A DNA stretch of 64,000 nt from Multifurca ochricompacta (GCA_022496185.1 WTXG01000043.1:149182-213181), one strand, 5' to 3'; shown: positions 34,418-45,906, counted from the stretch's first letter. Numbers and translations: made by a program. Notes: generated by a model from the letters alone, not told the origin.

Positions 34418-34882
34418 ACTACTACAAGTCCTATCGTTTCGTCAACCCTCAAGTATATTCGACTAAAGTAACGATTAGCGTAATCAATTTTTTCTTTTTC
34501 TTTTTCATTACTACGCTACGCTGTGCGCTTATATGTGTATATATATATATCTCACATTGACGAAGACTCTAAGACTTAAGTCAGTCACATGCGGACCTGC
34601 TTTATCATAAGACATGGTTAAACAAGGTGGTGGTGATTACTCCACGCAAACGTGAGCGAACGAAATGTCACCTCTGTTCCGAGAGAGATGAAAATGGTCC
34701 AGCCAGAGGACAAAATCAGGAGCCCACCACTCCCCCCTGTATGGATGTTTCGTGCAAGCCGTCTCCCCACTCTCCCCCCTCGTGCGCAGTGTCTCAGTCC
34801 CGGTTCAGGGAGTGAAGAAGTGAAATATACAAATAGGTATAGCCGGAATATAACAAAAGTATAACAAAGTACAATTTCGTGG
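34418..34882. other. Convergent 3' intergenic region
   Basis: 465 bp between the convergent ends of the VWA8 and VPS26 genes. It has a short TA microsatellite near 34530-34548 and no clear gene. Confidence 0.55.
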
Positions 34883-36350
34883 CTAATTCTAGGCCAGGCC
34901 AAAAAACAAAACGTCCACTCAGTTAATTTTGACTCTAAATGTATCAGACAAAGGTGGAAACAACACGGGCGTACCTCTGGTATCCTGAAAACGGTGATTT
35001 CCTAGGGCCGCGCATGTGCATCTGTCAGTTACAAGACGGGGATGGAAACAGGGGGGAAAGAAGTAGAGAGGAACACACCTGTTGCTTAAAGTAACGTCGG
35101 TTTTCTTCGTCGATGAGGACGAGATTGAGGTAGTAACGCGTGCTGAACTTTTTGTTGACGTCGCGGAACGTTGGTGTCAAGTCAAACCCGCCCAGGAAAA
35201 GCCGGATTGGGATTGTTTCGCCTGGAGGGTCCCCATAACGCTTTAATGGGGAGGAAAAAAGAGAGAGAAGTAAAAGCGGCACCTCGTACGGGAGCACCGT
35301 CCATTATTTCGAACTTTGTGATAGTCTCGCTCTCGTTGTATTGATTTGGCGGCGAGCCGGTAGTCTCACGCCGAATGATCGACAATTCCATGTGCTTTAT
35401 TTTGATGCGCACGAGCAGGAAGTATATCTTTCCGACTATCACGTCTTTTAGATGATACCTGTCAAGTGATCAATAGTGACTGTCAGAAGTCGTGAGCAGG
35501 GAAGGTGACGGCAACTAGACCGCACTTTGATTTGTTGTACTCGAATTCGATGTGCAGACAGTCCTCGATGCCAACTTCCATCTTGATCGAGTTATTACTG
35601 TCTGGCGGCATGCGGAAGGAGTGCACCCAGATATCCTTTTCGTTCACCACATCTGACATCCGTCTCGATATTGTTACGCGGATGAAGTACCTAACGCGTC
35701 CCGAGATGTGAGAGCAAAGCAAAGAAAAGGGTTGAACCCCAAAACATGGGGGAAAAGAGCTGACGAACCGCAACTTGACATTGATACCCAGATAACTCTC
35801 GTATTGTTTCTCCACATTTTTGAATAAAAAGTCGAACGTTTGCGCCTGTCGCAATTCGCCTGGGGCTGCCAACTCTTGAGAGAGCGAAAGGAACTCGTGG
35901 TGATGGCCGCGATCGTAAAACAACTCTATTCAAACGAGATAATTCAGTTCAAGGGTGAAAAGAAAAACGAAACACCAAAGAGACGTGCCTATGTTTCCAA
36001 CAAACTCGACCTTGATCCCGTCGTGCGTCGTACGCTTTCCGTCTCGAACGCGAACCGTGACCTGCACCACCACACCACCCTCTCTCAGCACACAAAACGG
36101 ACAAAACAAAAATTTGAAATGAGGAGGACAAGAAAGGGAGTTATATGGTACAATACAGTATAGTATAGTATAGTAGAATATTAGAGCAGATAGCCGGACG
36201 TACCTGACCGGAGAGGGACTCCCCGTCATAATAAACTGGACACGAAATCGGACGATCCTTGTCCGCTTTTGATTCTATCTGTTTCCGAAGTTCTTCGCCT
36301 TCAAGCTTGACATCGACGTCAATGGCGGACGAGAAGAAGTAAGCAGCCAT
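34883..36350 (-). CDS. VPS26: Retromer subunit VPS26
   Basis: Arrestin-fold core subunit of the retromer complex, which recycles cargo receptors from endosomes to the Golgi with VPS35 and VPS29. The N-terminus MAAYFFSSAIDVDVKLEG is followed by PVYYDGESLSGQV, VRVRDGKR and VEFVGNIE. Further segments are FYDRGHHHEFLSLSQELA, VKLRYFIRVTISRR, IWVHSFRMPP and IEDCLHIEFEYNKSKYHL. The C-terminal half has VGKIYFLLVRIKIKHMEL, SETITKFEIMDGAPVRGETIPIR (split by an intron) and FSTRYYLNLVLIDEE. The family pattern is followed throughout with several short introns. The 3' end is the least certain part. Splicing GAG to AATTAG across a GTACGC...CCTAG intron would end the protein shortly after TVFRIPE, a typical retromer length; without that intron the frame stays open past 34618. 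Confidence 0.92.
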
Positions 36351-36599
36351 GGTGATAAGCGCAGTCGGTCTGAAAAGAAAGCTTCTAGAGGAGTATTAGC
36401 TGTGTCTCCTTTTGTAGATACGCCAGATAGAGTGCGACAGTTCCTGAGCCTGCCAGTGAGGAAAGAAGGAGGAGAGGAGAGAGCTGGACACTGTGCTTTA
36501 TTACACCAGGAGGAGGTACAAGGTACACACTAACTCACAGGGGCCGAGCTGAGCCTTACTCGGTTGGCCCCGGCCCGAGGTCAGCCGCAACAACTCATA
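36351..36599. other. VPS26 upstream region up to LINE
   Basis: 250 bp holding the VPS26 promoter, directly abutted by the truncated LINE. The insertion of mobile DNA thus begins within a few hundred bases of a housekeeping start codon. Confidence 0.5.
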
Positions 36600-37088
36600 T
36601 AACGTTATTTTATCTCCCTCTTACGCACCTTGGATCTCGTCTGGGCCTCTTTCCCCCTTCGGGCTAGCGGCTCCTTGTCCCCTGTTGTCATCGACTGGGC
36701 AGCCAGCCTGGGCTCCGACCATGCTGGCCTTTGCTGCTCTTGGCAACACTCCCTAATGGCTCTGACTCCTGCCACGCCTACAAAGTTGTATGTCACCAAG
36801 ATCTCTGATGACGCGCTCAAGGCCTGGCAAGATCACCTGGACTTGTCCCTGCTGCCCGTCCCTCAGCTGTCCACTCCGGCTGACATCGACAATTTCGCCA
36901 CACAGCTTCTTGACGTACTGATCATGACGTCTGATGCTCACTTGGCGGTCACCTCCACTCCCCGTGCCAAGTGTGCCAAGTGGTGGAACCCTGCCTGCAC
37001 CCAGGTGGTTACCGCACTTTGGCGCTCCCAACGCGACCCTGCTGCAAAGGCCCGGGCTTCTGACGCCCTCCGCCGTGAGATATGGCAG
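36600..37088 (+). pseudogene. LINE endonuclease C-terminus and linker
   Basis: Open from about 36603 to the hAT insertion at 37089. Shows the SDH motif of apurinic-type endonucleases near 36711-36719, then the usual linker with CAKWWNPACTQVV. It breaks off at RREIWQ, where the hAT element begins; the LINE continues at 38316. Confidence 0.78.
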
Positions 37089-38307
37089 TAGGGCTGCGCG
37101 CCGTACCCGTAGCTTACAGTATGACGGTGCTGTAGTACGGTGCCGTACCCGTACCGTACCAGCTCAAGTCAATCATCGAGACGGACGGTTACAGGTACAG
37201 AAAACGCCGTCCGAACCTGTCAAAAAACGGCCGTAGACGGCATTAGACGGCATGGACGGCAGGGCTTTAATCTTGCCATTAAGCCACCAAAACTCCCCCA
37301 CTATAGTATCTTTACCTATTTAGATAGTAGATAAGTGTTAGCTAAATATGGTAAAGATAAGAGATAAGATAAACTAACTAATACTCACTTCAGTTTATGT
37401 GGTCAAATAGTTATTTAAATGTGACAAGACAGAAGGAATGTGTTGTGTGTGCAATGTCTCTGAATCAATTATCTGATGCACTTTAGATTATCTTATCATA
37501 ATCATAAGATCGAGTCCACCCAGGAGCCCAGCTGTCTGGTCTCCGGTCCCAGTTGCAACCGGCCCATCTCAACAGCATATTATGGAGTAGATTAGATTAG
37601 TGGATGGGGCATGATCTCCCTCCGTTGCCTGACAAGAAGCAGTTGCATCTTGCACGCATGCAAGCTGATACTGCACTGGGTCGTTGAGCTGTCTATTAGT
37701 CTATATATTTGATTTTTGCCTTATTGTAATTGAATTTTGGTCTGCCAGAGTCCAGTTGGAGGTATGCTCGCATTTACCACACATGACTTTAGGAGTTGCC
37801 TTGTGCAAGCCCAAATATAGTTTTTGGGATGCCCCTTTTTGGGGCATGTTTTGGTATTGTTTCTCTGATGTCTCTTTTGTGATAATGTACCTACAATTAC
37901 ATTTATTGAGGGAGTTCATGTTCCAGTATGCCCTGTTTACACCAATCACACTCACAGAAGCAAATGCAATGCTTGAAGTCCCTCTATGAGTTTCAGATTA
38001 TGGCTGGTAAAGTAGATTGTTGGGTATTGTACTCATAAACTACATAAAAAGGTGTAGAATAGCCATAAGAATACACCTATTCATTGCTTTATCAGTCTAA
38101 GCTTCTTGCTCATGCTACCCTGGTCAACTTTATTTTCTCTAGTAATACCGTCTACTACCGTATACCGTAAAACGGCCGTACCGTACCCGTACCGTACCGT
38201 CAGCGATCCGGTGAGTACCAAAAACGGAAGGTGTACAGGTCAGCCGTACCCGTCCTTCACCGTCAAATAGACGGCCGTCACCGTCAAATGGATGGCGCGC
38301 AGCCCTA
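37089..38307. mobile_element. Non-autonomous hAT-like element, copy 2
   Basis: 1,219 bp with the same TAGGGCTGCGCGCC / GGCGCGCAGCCCTA ends, the same subterminal CCGTAC and GACGG arrays and the same AT-rich interior as 9939-11252. It is flanked by an 8-bp duplication with one mismatch (TATGGCAG at 37081, TACGGCAG at 38308). It lacks about 73 bp that copy 1 carries around 10267-10340. It sits inside the LINE, between endonuclease and RT, so it is younger than the LINE. Confidence 0.92.
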
Positions 38308-38315
38308 TACGGCAG

Positions 38316-39422
38316 GCTAAGTTTGCCTGGACCAATGAAGCCATAGCTACCCAAGACATCTGGGACGTCGCTGCCTGGCGCCACGGATGACGCATCTCCA
38401 TAGTCCCTGCCATCCGCTGCCCTTCTGGTCCCCTCCTCTGGGACCGCTCTGCCATCGAAGAGGTCTTCGTTGCTCAGTTCTTTGGGTCTGAGTCCTTTCT
38501 GGTGCCGACTGCTTTCGCTGACGACCCACCGCCTTTTCCTACGTGGCCCTGGGTCCCCTTCTCCCCCGATGAGATTGCTGATCACCTTCGCAAGACTTCA
38601 TCAAAGTCCGCTCCCGGCTTCTCCAAACTTAACTGGCAAATCCTCAAGTGGGCCTGGCCGTCGATCGACGATCACGTCACTGCCCTCTTCAATGCCTCCG
38701 TCCAAGTCGGACATGTGCCCTCTTCGTGGAAACACGCTCTGACAGTCGTTCTCCTGAAACCGGCACGACCGGACTACAGTCTCGCAAAGGCCCACCGTCC
38801 GATCTCCCTCTTGGAGACTCTGGGGAAACTCCTCGACAAGTCTCTAGCCAAGCGTCTCACGTCTGACATTGACAGATATGCCACCCTCCCGTCAACCCAG
38901 TTCGGTGCTCGATCCAACTCGTGCTGCCTGGACTCGGCGCTGTCCCTTGTCCATGACATCAACCGCGTCCAAGCCTCTGGCATGGTCTGCGGTATGGTGT
39001 TATTTGACGTCTCGGGATTTTTTGATCATGTGCACCCTCAGCAATGTGCAGCCGTTCTCACCTGACTCGGCTACCCACCTCAGGTCTCTGCTTGGGTTCT
39101 CAGCTTCCTCACAGACCGCACCGCCTCCCTCTCCTTCAATGGCGAAGTGGGCCCTCCTCATGCCACAACCATTGGGACCCCTCAAGGCTCCCCCATCTCA
39201 CCGGTTCTGGCGACCCTCTATGCCGCCCTGCTCCTCCATCTGGCCGCCTCTTGGACGGGCTGCCGTTTGTCCATGTACGTGGATGACGGCCTGCTCTTCA
39301 CTTGGGCGCCAACCTGGGATGAAGTGGTCGCCTCCTTATGACACCACTACGCGATAGCGATGGATTGGCTGGCCCGCGCTGGCATGTCTGCGGACCCAGC
39401 AAAGACCGAAGTGTTGACACGA
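38316..39422 (+). pseudogene. LINE reverse transcriptase domain
   Basis: RT fingers and palm: SAPGFSKLNWQILKWAWP, AHRPISLLETLGKLLDK, the catalytic FDVSGFFDHV, GTPQGSPISPVLATL and the active site MYVDDGLLF near 39271-39300. Two stops interrupt the frame, at 39063-39065 (between AAVLT and LGYPP) and 39339-39341 (between VVASL and HHYAI). Each is a TGA where CGA (Arg) would restore the expected residue. A 494-bp insert then follows at 39423. Confidence 0.82.
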
Positions 39423-39916
39423 GATGTGTCTGGAGATGCTTCAGGCATCTAGGGATCGCTTTAGCTGTAGATAAGATTAGATTAGGTTCCGGAGTTTCGG
39501 ACTTTTACGATATCTTTATTACATTTCTTTCTCACCTTACTCAGCTAATTAGTAATGCCCTTAGTAATGCGCAGTAAGCACGTGATATCTCTTTGGCCAA
39601 TGGCCTTTATCCCTCTTTGTTTATTGTCCGGCACTTGTGGACTTATTCCCAGTGCGCACAGACCATTTCCCCTGGCCCCCATGGGTATATAAGGGTGTCT
39701 GTTTCGTCTCTTACACTTCAGAGTTCCTTCTACCTCTGAAGTGTAAGTCCCATTTACTCTACTCTCTACTTCCTTTAGACTAACGCTCTATGTAGTACTT
39801 GTCTTTTCTAGGTCAGTAGTGTAGTAATAAAGAGTTCCTTCTACCTCTGAAGTTACTTGTCTTTTCTAGCCTAACCCGCTACTAACCACAGTCAGTATAA
39901 CCAGCAGCATGATTGT
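39423..39916. mobile_element. 494-bp insertion with 9-bp duplication (unclassified)
   Basis: Flanked by TTGACACGA at 39414-39422 and 39917-39925. It contains a TATA-like GGGTATATAAGGG near 39686 and two internal direct repeats, AGAGTTCCTTCTACCTCTGAAG (two copies) and TACTTGTCTTTTCTAG (two copies). It looks like a solo LTR or short non-autonomous element, but the ends are not TG..CA and no inverted repeats were seen. A 9-bp duplication would suit a Mutator-type insertion. Confidence 0.6.
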
Positions 39917-39925
39917 TTGACACGA

Positions 39926-40165
39926 AGCCCTCTTCTTCTCCTGCGCGCGCATGCGGAACCTTCCACCACGCGAAATCTCTCTCCCCTGCCACGATGTGCC
40001 TGACTTTGTTGTCAAGGCAGGGGCCCAGGTGCGATACTTGGGCTTTTCTTTACCCCTTCCCTCTCCTGGCGTCCTCATGTAGATATTATGTGTCGACGGG
40101 CCCACATGTCCATTCACGCACTGCAAATGCTGGGCAACTCTGAATGAGGCCTCACCACAAAGAAC
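39926..40165 (+). pseudogene. LINE RT connector fragment
   Basis: Reading EALFFSCARMRNLPPREI and VVKAGAQVRYLGF, the normal continuation of a LINE RT after the palm. The frame is broken about 40 codons later, and the 502-bp hAT miniature at 40166 interrupts it. Confidence 0.7.
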
Positions 40166-40667
40166 TAGTGATGTTCTGGCCTGGCTTGGCCCAAAAGCTG
40201 CGGCTTTGGCTTGGCCTGAGGCGGCTCCGGCTTTCCTAAACTCTGGGCCAAGCCAAAGCCACCACAGACAGCTTGGCCCTGGCCCGGCTTGGCCCAAGCC
40301 GCGGCTTTTGGCAGAGAAAATTTTATGACATATAACTAGTAGTTATAGTTCAGCTAATCCAAATATGACTTAGTGTGTTACGTATTGCAAAGCTATATCA
40401 AAGAAAAAGTTTGAAATGCCACAATAAACATGATCACGTGACCAAAATCAACCACTTTGTGATCTGATTTCTACTGATTTTGATGATTGCTATTGCACTT
40501 GTATGTGCTGTTGAAAGCCGCGGCCTGAGCTGGCGGCTTTGGCTTTTAACTTCTCTGAGCCGGGCCAAAGCCCTTGCTGGGCCGTCACAACGGCCTGGCT
40601 TGGCCCAGCCCAAACAGGCCCAGCTTGGCCCGGCTTCCGGCTTTGAGCCGGGCCAGGCACATCACTA
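40166..40667. mobile_element. 502-bp hAT-type MITE with GC-rich arms
   Basis: Ends TAGTGATGT and ACATCACTA are inverted. The flanking 8-bp duplications are CAAAGAAC (40158-40165) and CGAAGAAC (40668-40675), one mismatch. Both arms are dense in GGCTTGGCCC and GGCTTTGGC repeats, and the centre is AT-rich (40320-40480). The layout matches hAT miniatures, but the sequence is unrelated to the 1.2-1.3 kb family in this window. Confidence 0.85.
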
Positions 40668-40675
40668 CGAAGAAC

Positions 40676-41832
40676 TGGCGACTAGTCCTCAATGCGGTTT
40701 GTCTCCTGGTGCTGACCTACGGCTCCCAGCTGTGGGTCCACACCAAGCAAGCCCCCGCTCTCATCAAGCGTCTCCAACTCGTGTCAAACGCCATGGTTCA
40801 CAAAATCACCGGCTCCTTCCACACTGCACCCCACGGCCCACTGCACAAACTCACGTGGGTACTGCCAATGAAGTTCTTTGTTGAGAAGCTGGTGGACACC
40901 ACCACTCTACGGTATGCCTCCCTCCCATCTCACTCCCAGCCCATCCAGCGCCTTCGTGGCTCCCTGGACGACGCCCTTCTACACCCTCGACGCTGACATT
41001 GCACCCAGGCCCCTGTGCCCACTGCGCCTCGATGGCTTACCCCCCTGCAAGCATTGGCCGATCGTGTCCCACCTCTCAATGGAACACCGGACGTCCTGGC
41101 TCTCACACCGTGGGAACTCCCAGCTTGGGGCATGCGCATCCACTTTGTGGGTACATGCCCCCCAACCATACATCTTGATGAAGTCTGTGCACTCCTTGCG
41201 ATGCCTTGCACTGACCTAGCCCTTATTCATGTGGCTACTGCTCACTCCCGTGCCAAACGAGTCGACAAGAAACTCATTGGTGCCGCCAGCACCGTCCTCA
41301 TGGATGCCTCGGGCGAAACCACCAACCACTGGGTGCGCGGCACTGGTGGCGTTAAGGCTGATGTCGACCTCTACACCCTTAGCCATACTGTACAGTGGCT
41401 TGCATCCTACTATGAAGGCCAACTGATGGCTCCACGACTGGTGCTCACGGCTTCATCAAGTTCCACCCTAGCTGGACTCCGCTCATGCGACCCCCACCAC
41501 TTCTCTGGTGACTTTGTTTCTTTCCATCGTGCACTGGCTAAGCTGCTTGCAGATCATCCTCTCCTGGACATCACCTTTATGTGGTGCCCCCCCTCCCCTC
41601 GCTACCGCGCCTCGTCTTTGGCTCCCAAAGCCGCGGACCGCACACGTCGCCTGCACAACCCGGGCAACCTCGATGAGCCCCCCTCCCCACTCCAGTGGCA
41701 TGCCCTATCACGCCTTCGCGCCTACAACAACTGGCGCGCTGAGTGGCTCCGCTCTCACTCCCTCGATGCTGAGGCTCAGGCCGGTCACAAGGCCTACAGC
41801 ATCTCCATCCAGGGTCCTCCCACTGGTGGCAA
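40676..41832 (+). pseudogene. LINE thumb and RNase H-like region
   Basis: After the MITE the LINE resumes with RLVLNAVCLLVLTYGSQLWV, KRLQLVSNAMVHKITGSF and a leucine-rich follow-on to about 40996. After a frame change, a long frame from 41015 holds an RNase H-like domain (VLMDASGETTNHWV, then HFSGDFVSFHRALAKLL and ITFMWCPPSP), as in Tad1-type LINEs. The 3' end of the LINE is lost where the Mutator TIR begins. Confidence 0.72.
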
Positions 41833-42190
41833 CCAAAGTTACCTTACTCACCCCCACCGCTGACATCCCTAAAGTGGTAATCGTGTCACACGACTCACCA
41901 CTGACATCCCTAAAGTGGTAATCTTGTCACATGACTCAAATTTGTAATAATATTTATTTTAAAAAGGAAGTTATTGTTGAATATCTATTTTAATAAGGGA
42001 AGTTATCAACAAAATATAAGTTGGAATAAGATCAGATAACTCTCCCCACACTGACATCCCTAAAGTAGTAATATTGCCACATGACTGTGATTTGTAATAA
42101 TATTTATTTTAAAAAGGAAAGTTATCAATGATATATCAGTACAAATCAGTAAGGATTAGATAAGAACTTTGGTGTTCTCGCGCGTTCTCA
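41833..42190 (+). repeat. Long TIR of the Mutator-like element
   Basis: About 350 bp. Three TGACATCCCTAAAGT units (41862, 41902 and 42053) are interspersed with AT-rich segments. The inner end (GATTAGATAAGAACTTTGG) matches, inverted, the inner end of the right TIR of the deleted copy near 17200-17225. Confidence 0.82.
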
Positions 42191-42229
42191 CTACTCTATG
42201 TCTAGCTATTTTATGACTTTCCTTGTGTA

Positions 42230-43420
42230 TCATGTGTTCTCATCAGAACGTGTGGGTCTAGAGCAGTAGAACATTGAGGTGCTTGTTTCTGGTTGCCATG
42301 TCGTTGGTAATAATCCTCTTGTTGTCCTCATCTGCCTCTCCTTTCCTATGCAAGTCTTTGCTAGCCTCAAGAATGAGCCACCCTCTCGTTCCAGCACTTG
42401 GAGCATATGGTGGTCCCAGAATTGGACCTGGTACTTCAATCCTTCAAGAAATTCTCCAATAATATTGATATTCTCGCTCATGGCCTCTTCAAACGTCGAG
42501 CTCTCTTGCAATGCTGGTTGGAAATCTTGTACATCATTGTCATTGTCATTGTTGTCATCGTCATCGTCACCATTGTCATCATCACTGCTATCCTCCCTCT
42601 TGCCACCATTTGCTCCAGGGGCTGTCTTGTCAATTCTTGCAACATTTTGAGGTGCTGGGGGATCTTCACTATGTGGTTTCAAGAGGGGGTGACTCCATAT
42701 TGGGGCTGTCCACTGACGTCTTACTTCAAGGAAGAACAGTGGCAAAACTGGCTGGGCAGCTTGAACAAGATGCTTGCAGAGAAGGAACCGGTTGATTACC
42801 ATCGCAGGACAGGTACAGATCCATTGATTTACATCTGGCTGATAAGCTTCATTGATAGGGATTGTGATGGGTGTTCTCAAGAGTTTCTTCCAATTCCGCT
42901 TGAATTGCTTACGCCATGACGAGAGCTCTCGATAACAGCCAGTATCTGTAAGTAAGCATTCCAACTTTCGATGATATGATGGTGCAAGTTTGGTGATTAG
43001 AATCCAGACTAGAAGATCACACCGCGGCATGTGAAAGTGATAGAGGAAGTCGCGCTTTATTCATCGCCAGCTGGATCAAAGGTAAGTCTTGGGATTCTCA
43101 ACAGCTGATCCATACTTACTGGCTTTCTAGAATCATTGTTGTTTTCAAGATGGGTATTTCTGGATGTGCCGACCGTGCCCACAGCTCCCACCGGCCCTTT
43201 CAATACCAGTTTTCCCAAAGGTATGCCCATACCTCTCGTAGGTCATACTTAACACAGAACCCATACATTTTCCGAACAGCCCACTTCTTGATCCCCTCAG
43301 GACTTGGGTGTGCGGACCCTGGAATCGACGGATGGGCACAGTAATGCCTTTCTAGCATCGCGACAATTGGCTGGCGGTAAATGGCTGGGCAAAATTTCCA
43401 TTGGGTTTCGTTCTGTAACC
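42230..43420 (-). pseudogene. MULE transposase, C-terminal half with SWIM zinc finger
   Basis: Continuation of the transposase begun at 54160-52607. It reads IKKWAVRKMYGFCVKYDL and WELWARSAHPEIPILK, then a SWIM-type zinc finger WICTCPAMVINRFLLCKHL (CxC...CxH), which in MULE transposases follows the catalytic core. A long Asp/Asn-rich stretch comes next (near 42530-42590). A TGA at 43200-43202 (between WENWY and KGRW) and a frame change near 43030-43100 break the frame. The TGA is compatible with a CGA-to-TGA change. Confidence 0.8.
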
Positions 43421-43994
43421 TGTTACAACTCACTGTCGACTGCCTGGACAGTGGGTTGTATGCGAGGGGAAGGGATTTAGAAGTGGGCAAAAAGGTGAGA
43501 GTGAGGGTGAAAGTGCAAGAGAGACGAAGCGAACAGCTCAAGGGCAAGGGATGAGAAGCCTTCCACAAGGTGGGGCTAATCTCCTAGGTAATCAGGAACC
43601 GGATCACAAGTGGACAGTCTGGAGCTGTCCATTCTATTCCCAAAGGGTTTATATACGTAATTACAACCAGGACTTTGGTCTGTGCACCACTTTAGGGAGG
43701 TTAACTTCGCTTTAACTCCCTACTGATCCACCAATGAGAATAGCCCCACTTTTGGGCTTAGAAATCCGCAGTCCGCAGTCCGCAGTTTGTGGACTGCTGT
43801 TTAGGCATTGTGGGGTTCTGTTAGTACTCTTCCCACAGGTCTCCAATTTGGCAGGAGTCCGGCCCTGGTCCGGACCGGCCCTTCTCTGGTCTTAATCTAG
43901 GGTTATCTTCGTTTCTGAGGGTTTTACAAGGTCTCTGGGAGCGTCTGAGGATTTCTGGGGGTCAGGAGGTTTTCTAGGGTGTCAGTTCATGACA
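43421..43994 (-). repeat. Element A 3' LTR
   Basis: 574 bp. Differs from the other LTR only by four single-base indels, three of them in homopolymer runs, and no substitution. Begins TGTTACAACTC and ends TTCATGACA in plus-strand reading. Confidence 0.94.
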
Positions 43995-44007
43995 CTGTCC
44001 CCTCTTT
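43995..44007 (-). promoter_or_regulatory. Element A polypurine tract
   Basis: Minus-strand AAAGAGGGGACAG directly precedes the 3' LTR, the normal place for priming second-strand DNA synthesis. Confidence 0.7.
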
Positions 44008-44035
44008 AGGGCCTTGCTGTGCCACAGCAAGTTTG

Positions 44036-44539
44036 TCAGAGGTGTGGGGGTCTAGGCAGGGTAGGGTGTCGATGATGGAAGTCCCCAAGCAGGGTCATGG
44101 CATTCTTCATTTCAGTGAAGGGGACCCATGAGTTTTCTGAGGCAGGGTAGCCCTTCCATTTGACAAGGTAACGGATGCCCTTTCTGTTAGGGGTGTGAGC
44201 AGACTGTAAGATGGTCTCTATCTCATAATGGTCTTCTTCCCCATTCACAAGTTCTGGTGGTGGTCGAGTGAAGTTGGGTCCATGGACTGGGGTTTCTTTG
44301 TAATGGGACAGGAGAGAGTTGTGAAAGACTGGGTGGATGCGCCATGACTTAGGGAGTTCAAGCTTGCAGTTGACAGGGCCAGAATGTATGACTTTAAAAG
44401 GACCATGACGTTGGGGGCTGAGTTTGGCTTTGGGGTGAGTGGTGCGTATATTTGTCCCTTCCAACCAAACCAGCTCCCCTGTTTTGAAAGCATGGAGGGG
44501 TCCATCTGGTCTCGACTGTTTCATGAGTTCTGCAGCCAC
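44036..44539 (-). pseudogene. Element A GPY/F module and chromodomain
   Basis: The end of pol. A post-integrase module (GELVWLEGTNIRTTHPKAKL, then RHGPFKV) leads to a chromodomain (YEIETILQSAH, IRYLVKWKGYPASENSWVP) with the expected aromatic residues Y, W and W for binding methylated histone tails. Chromoviruses use it to aim integration at heterochromatin. The frame joins the integrase only after a one-base shift near 44590. Confidence 0.85.
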
Positions 44540-44574
44540 CTGGAGGGCGGCAGCTACTTCACTACGGATAGTTT

Positions 44575-45318
44575 CTAGGGTGCGGAGTCTTTCTTCAACT
44601 GACAGGATAGGGTGGCAAAATGGAGTGGGGGAATAAACTCTGGTTGGAAGCCATACCAGATTTCAAAGGGAGATCTTTTAGTAGCACTGTGAGTTCTAGC
44701 ATTGTGGGCAAACTCCATAAAGGGGATCAGTTCTGCCCAGTCATCTTGTTGGAAGTTGCAAAAGACACGGAGGTATTGTTCTAGTTCTTGGTTGACCCGT
44801 TCCGTCTCTCCATCAGTCTGGGGGTGATAGGCAGTGCTCAAGGATGATTGTACTCCTAGCTTGCTCCACATTTCCTTCATGACTTTGGATGCAAACTGAG
44901 GGCCTCGATCAGAGATGACTTGGTCTGGGAGGCCAGTGCGTCTCCATACATGTTCAAGGAATAGTTTGGAGGTTTCTGGGGCAGTGATATCTTTGGTGCA
45001 AGGAACAATGATGGTGGCTTTACTGAACCGGTCCACCACCACAAATAGGGAGTCGTATGACTGAGATAGGGGTAAGTCTGTAATGAAGTCCATGGTGATT
45101 GTTCCCCATACTCGAGTTGGAACTTGATTGGGTTGCAAAGGGATGGGTAGTCGAGGTTGAACTTTGGTTTCTTGGCAGGTGGCACATCTGTCCACATATT
45201 CTTTGACAAAGGAGGACATTCCTGGCCACCAAAATTCTCGTGATACTAGTTCATAGGTCTTCCATCTGCCTGGATGTCCTGTGGCAATGGAATCATGATG
45301 TAACTTTACAATGTCTCT
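44575..45318 (-). pseudogene. Element A integrase
   Basis: Zinc-binding HHCC region (ATGHPGRWKT, then CATCQ near 45170-45310), then the catalytic core. The three acidic residues lie in TMDFITDLP, VISDRGPQF and DGETERVNQELEQ. Upstream, a TGA at 45319-45321 separates it from RNase H, in a position where Arg (CGA) is expected. Downstream a single-base frame change precedes the GPY/F module. Confidence 0.87.
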
Positions 45319-45906
45319 TCATAGTTCTTGGGACTTGGGGATGTAGACTTGGCCTTTATGTAGGATTAGGCCATTTTCTAGGTTCCAGTCCTCCAGTCCT
45401 TTGGCAAGGGAGCGTGGCCCATTGTGCAAGATGGTGGTCAGGGCTTGGGTGACTTCATTGTCATGGTCTTGGCAGTCTTTGATTCTGCGGTGTAGAGTGG
45501 AGTCATGAGTTGTTGTGACTGTGGTTTTCATGGCCTGAATGCGAAAAAACTTAGAGTCCAGGAGTATGCGCTCATCATTGTCATGCTCTATCCCCTCTTT
45601 ATGGTCTGGACGCCGGGACAGAGCATCAGATTTGTTGAAAGAGCCAGGTTTGTGAACAATGGTGAAGTTGTATCGAGACAGTTCAAGGGCCCACCATGCT
45701 TGGCGGCGGGAGAGCTTCTGCTTGGAGCGGAAGTAAGTCAGGTTGTTGTGGTCAGTCCACACCTCAAAGGGAAGGGCTGCACCCTCAAGGTAGTGTCTCC
45801 AGGTGTCCAGAGCACAAACAATGGCAAGAAGTTCTTTGTCATGGATGTCATAGTTGCGTTCAGCATCCAGCATGGACTTGGATAGGAAGGCAAGGGATGG
45901 TAGCAA
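45319..45906 (-). pseudogene. Element A RNase H
   Basis: Ty3-type RNase H with [31 protein letters not shown] and the tether that ends [13 protein letters not shown] one-base frame change at about 45900 separates it from the RT. Confidence 0.87.

Larger units (their letters stand above)
36600..41832 (+). mobile_element. 5'-truncated LINE with APE-type end, RT and RNase H
   Basis: Non-LTR retrotransposon in the plus direction, interrupted by three inserts and cut at its right side by a Mutator-like element. The left piece starts within the last part of an APE-type endonuclease (LDLVWASFPL, then LGSDHAGL with the S-D-H motif). The RT follows at 38308-39422 and the thumb/connector at 39926-40165 and 40668-40996. 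An RNase H-like region is at 41015-41832. This order fits fungal Tad1/L1-type elements. No start of ORF2 and no ORF1 are present, so the copy is dead on arrival by 5' truncation. Confidence 0.85.
41833..43420 (-). mobile_element. Mutator-like element, left part (split by element A)
   Basis: Left end and C-terminal half of a MULE that inserted in the LINE. The TIR shares the CTCACCCCCACCGC core, repeated TGACATCCCTAAAGTGGTAA units and AT-rich ATTTATTTTAAAAAGG motifs with 15121-17552. The MULE continues at 52607 beyond the LTR element inserted at 43421 (TSD TAACC). It is split again at 54160 by element B. Its other end is outside the window. Confidence 0.85.

Noticed and set aside
42274..42919. 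Several plus-strand frames opposite the MULE transposase
   Set aside because: Shadows of the Asp/Asn-rich minus-strand coding sequence; low complexity.
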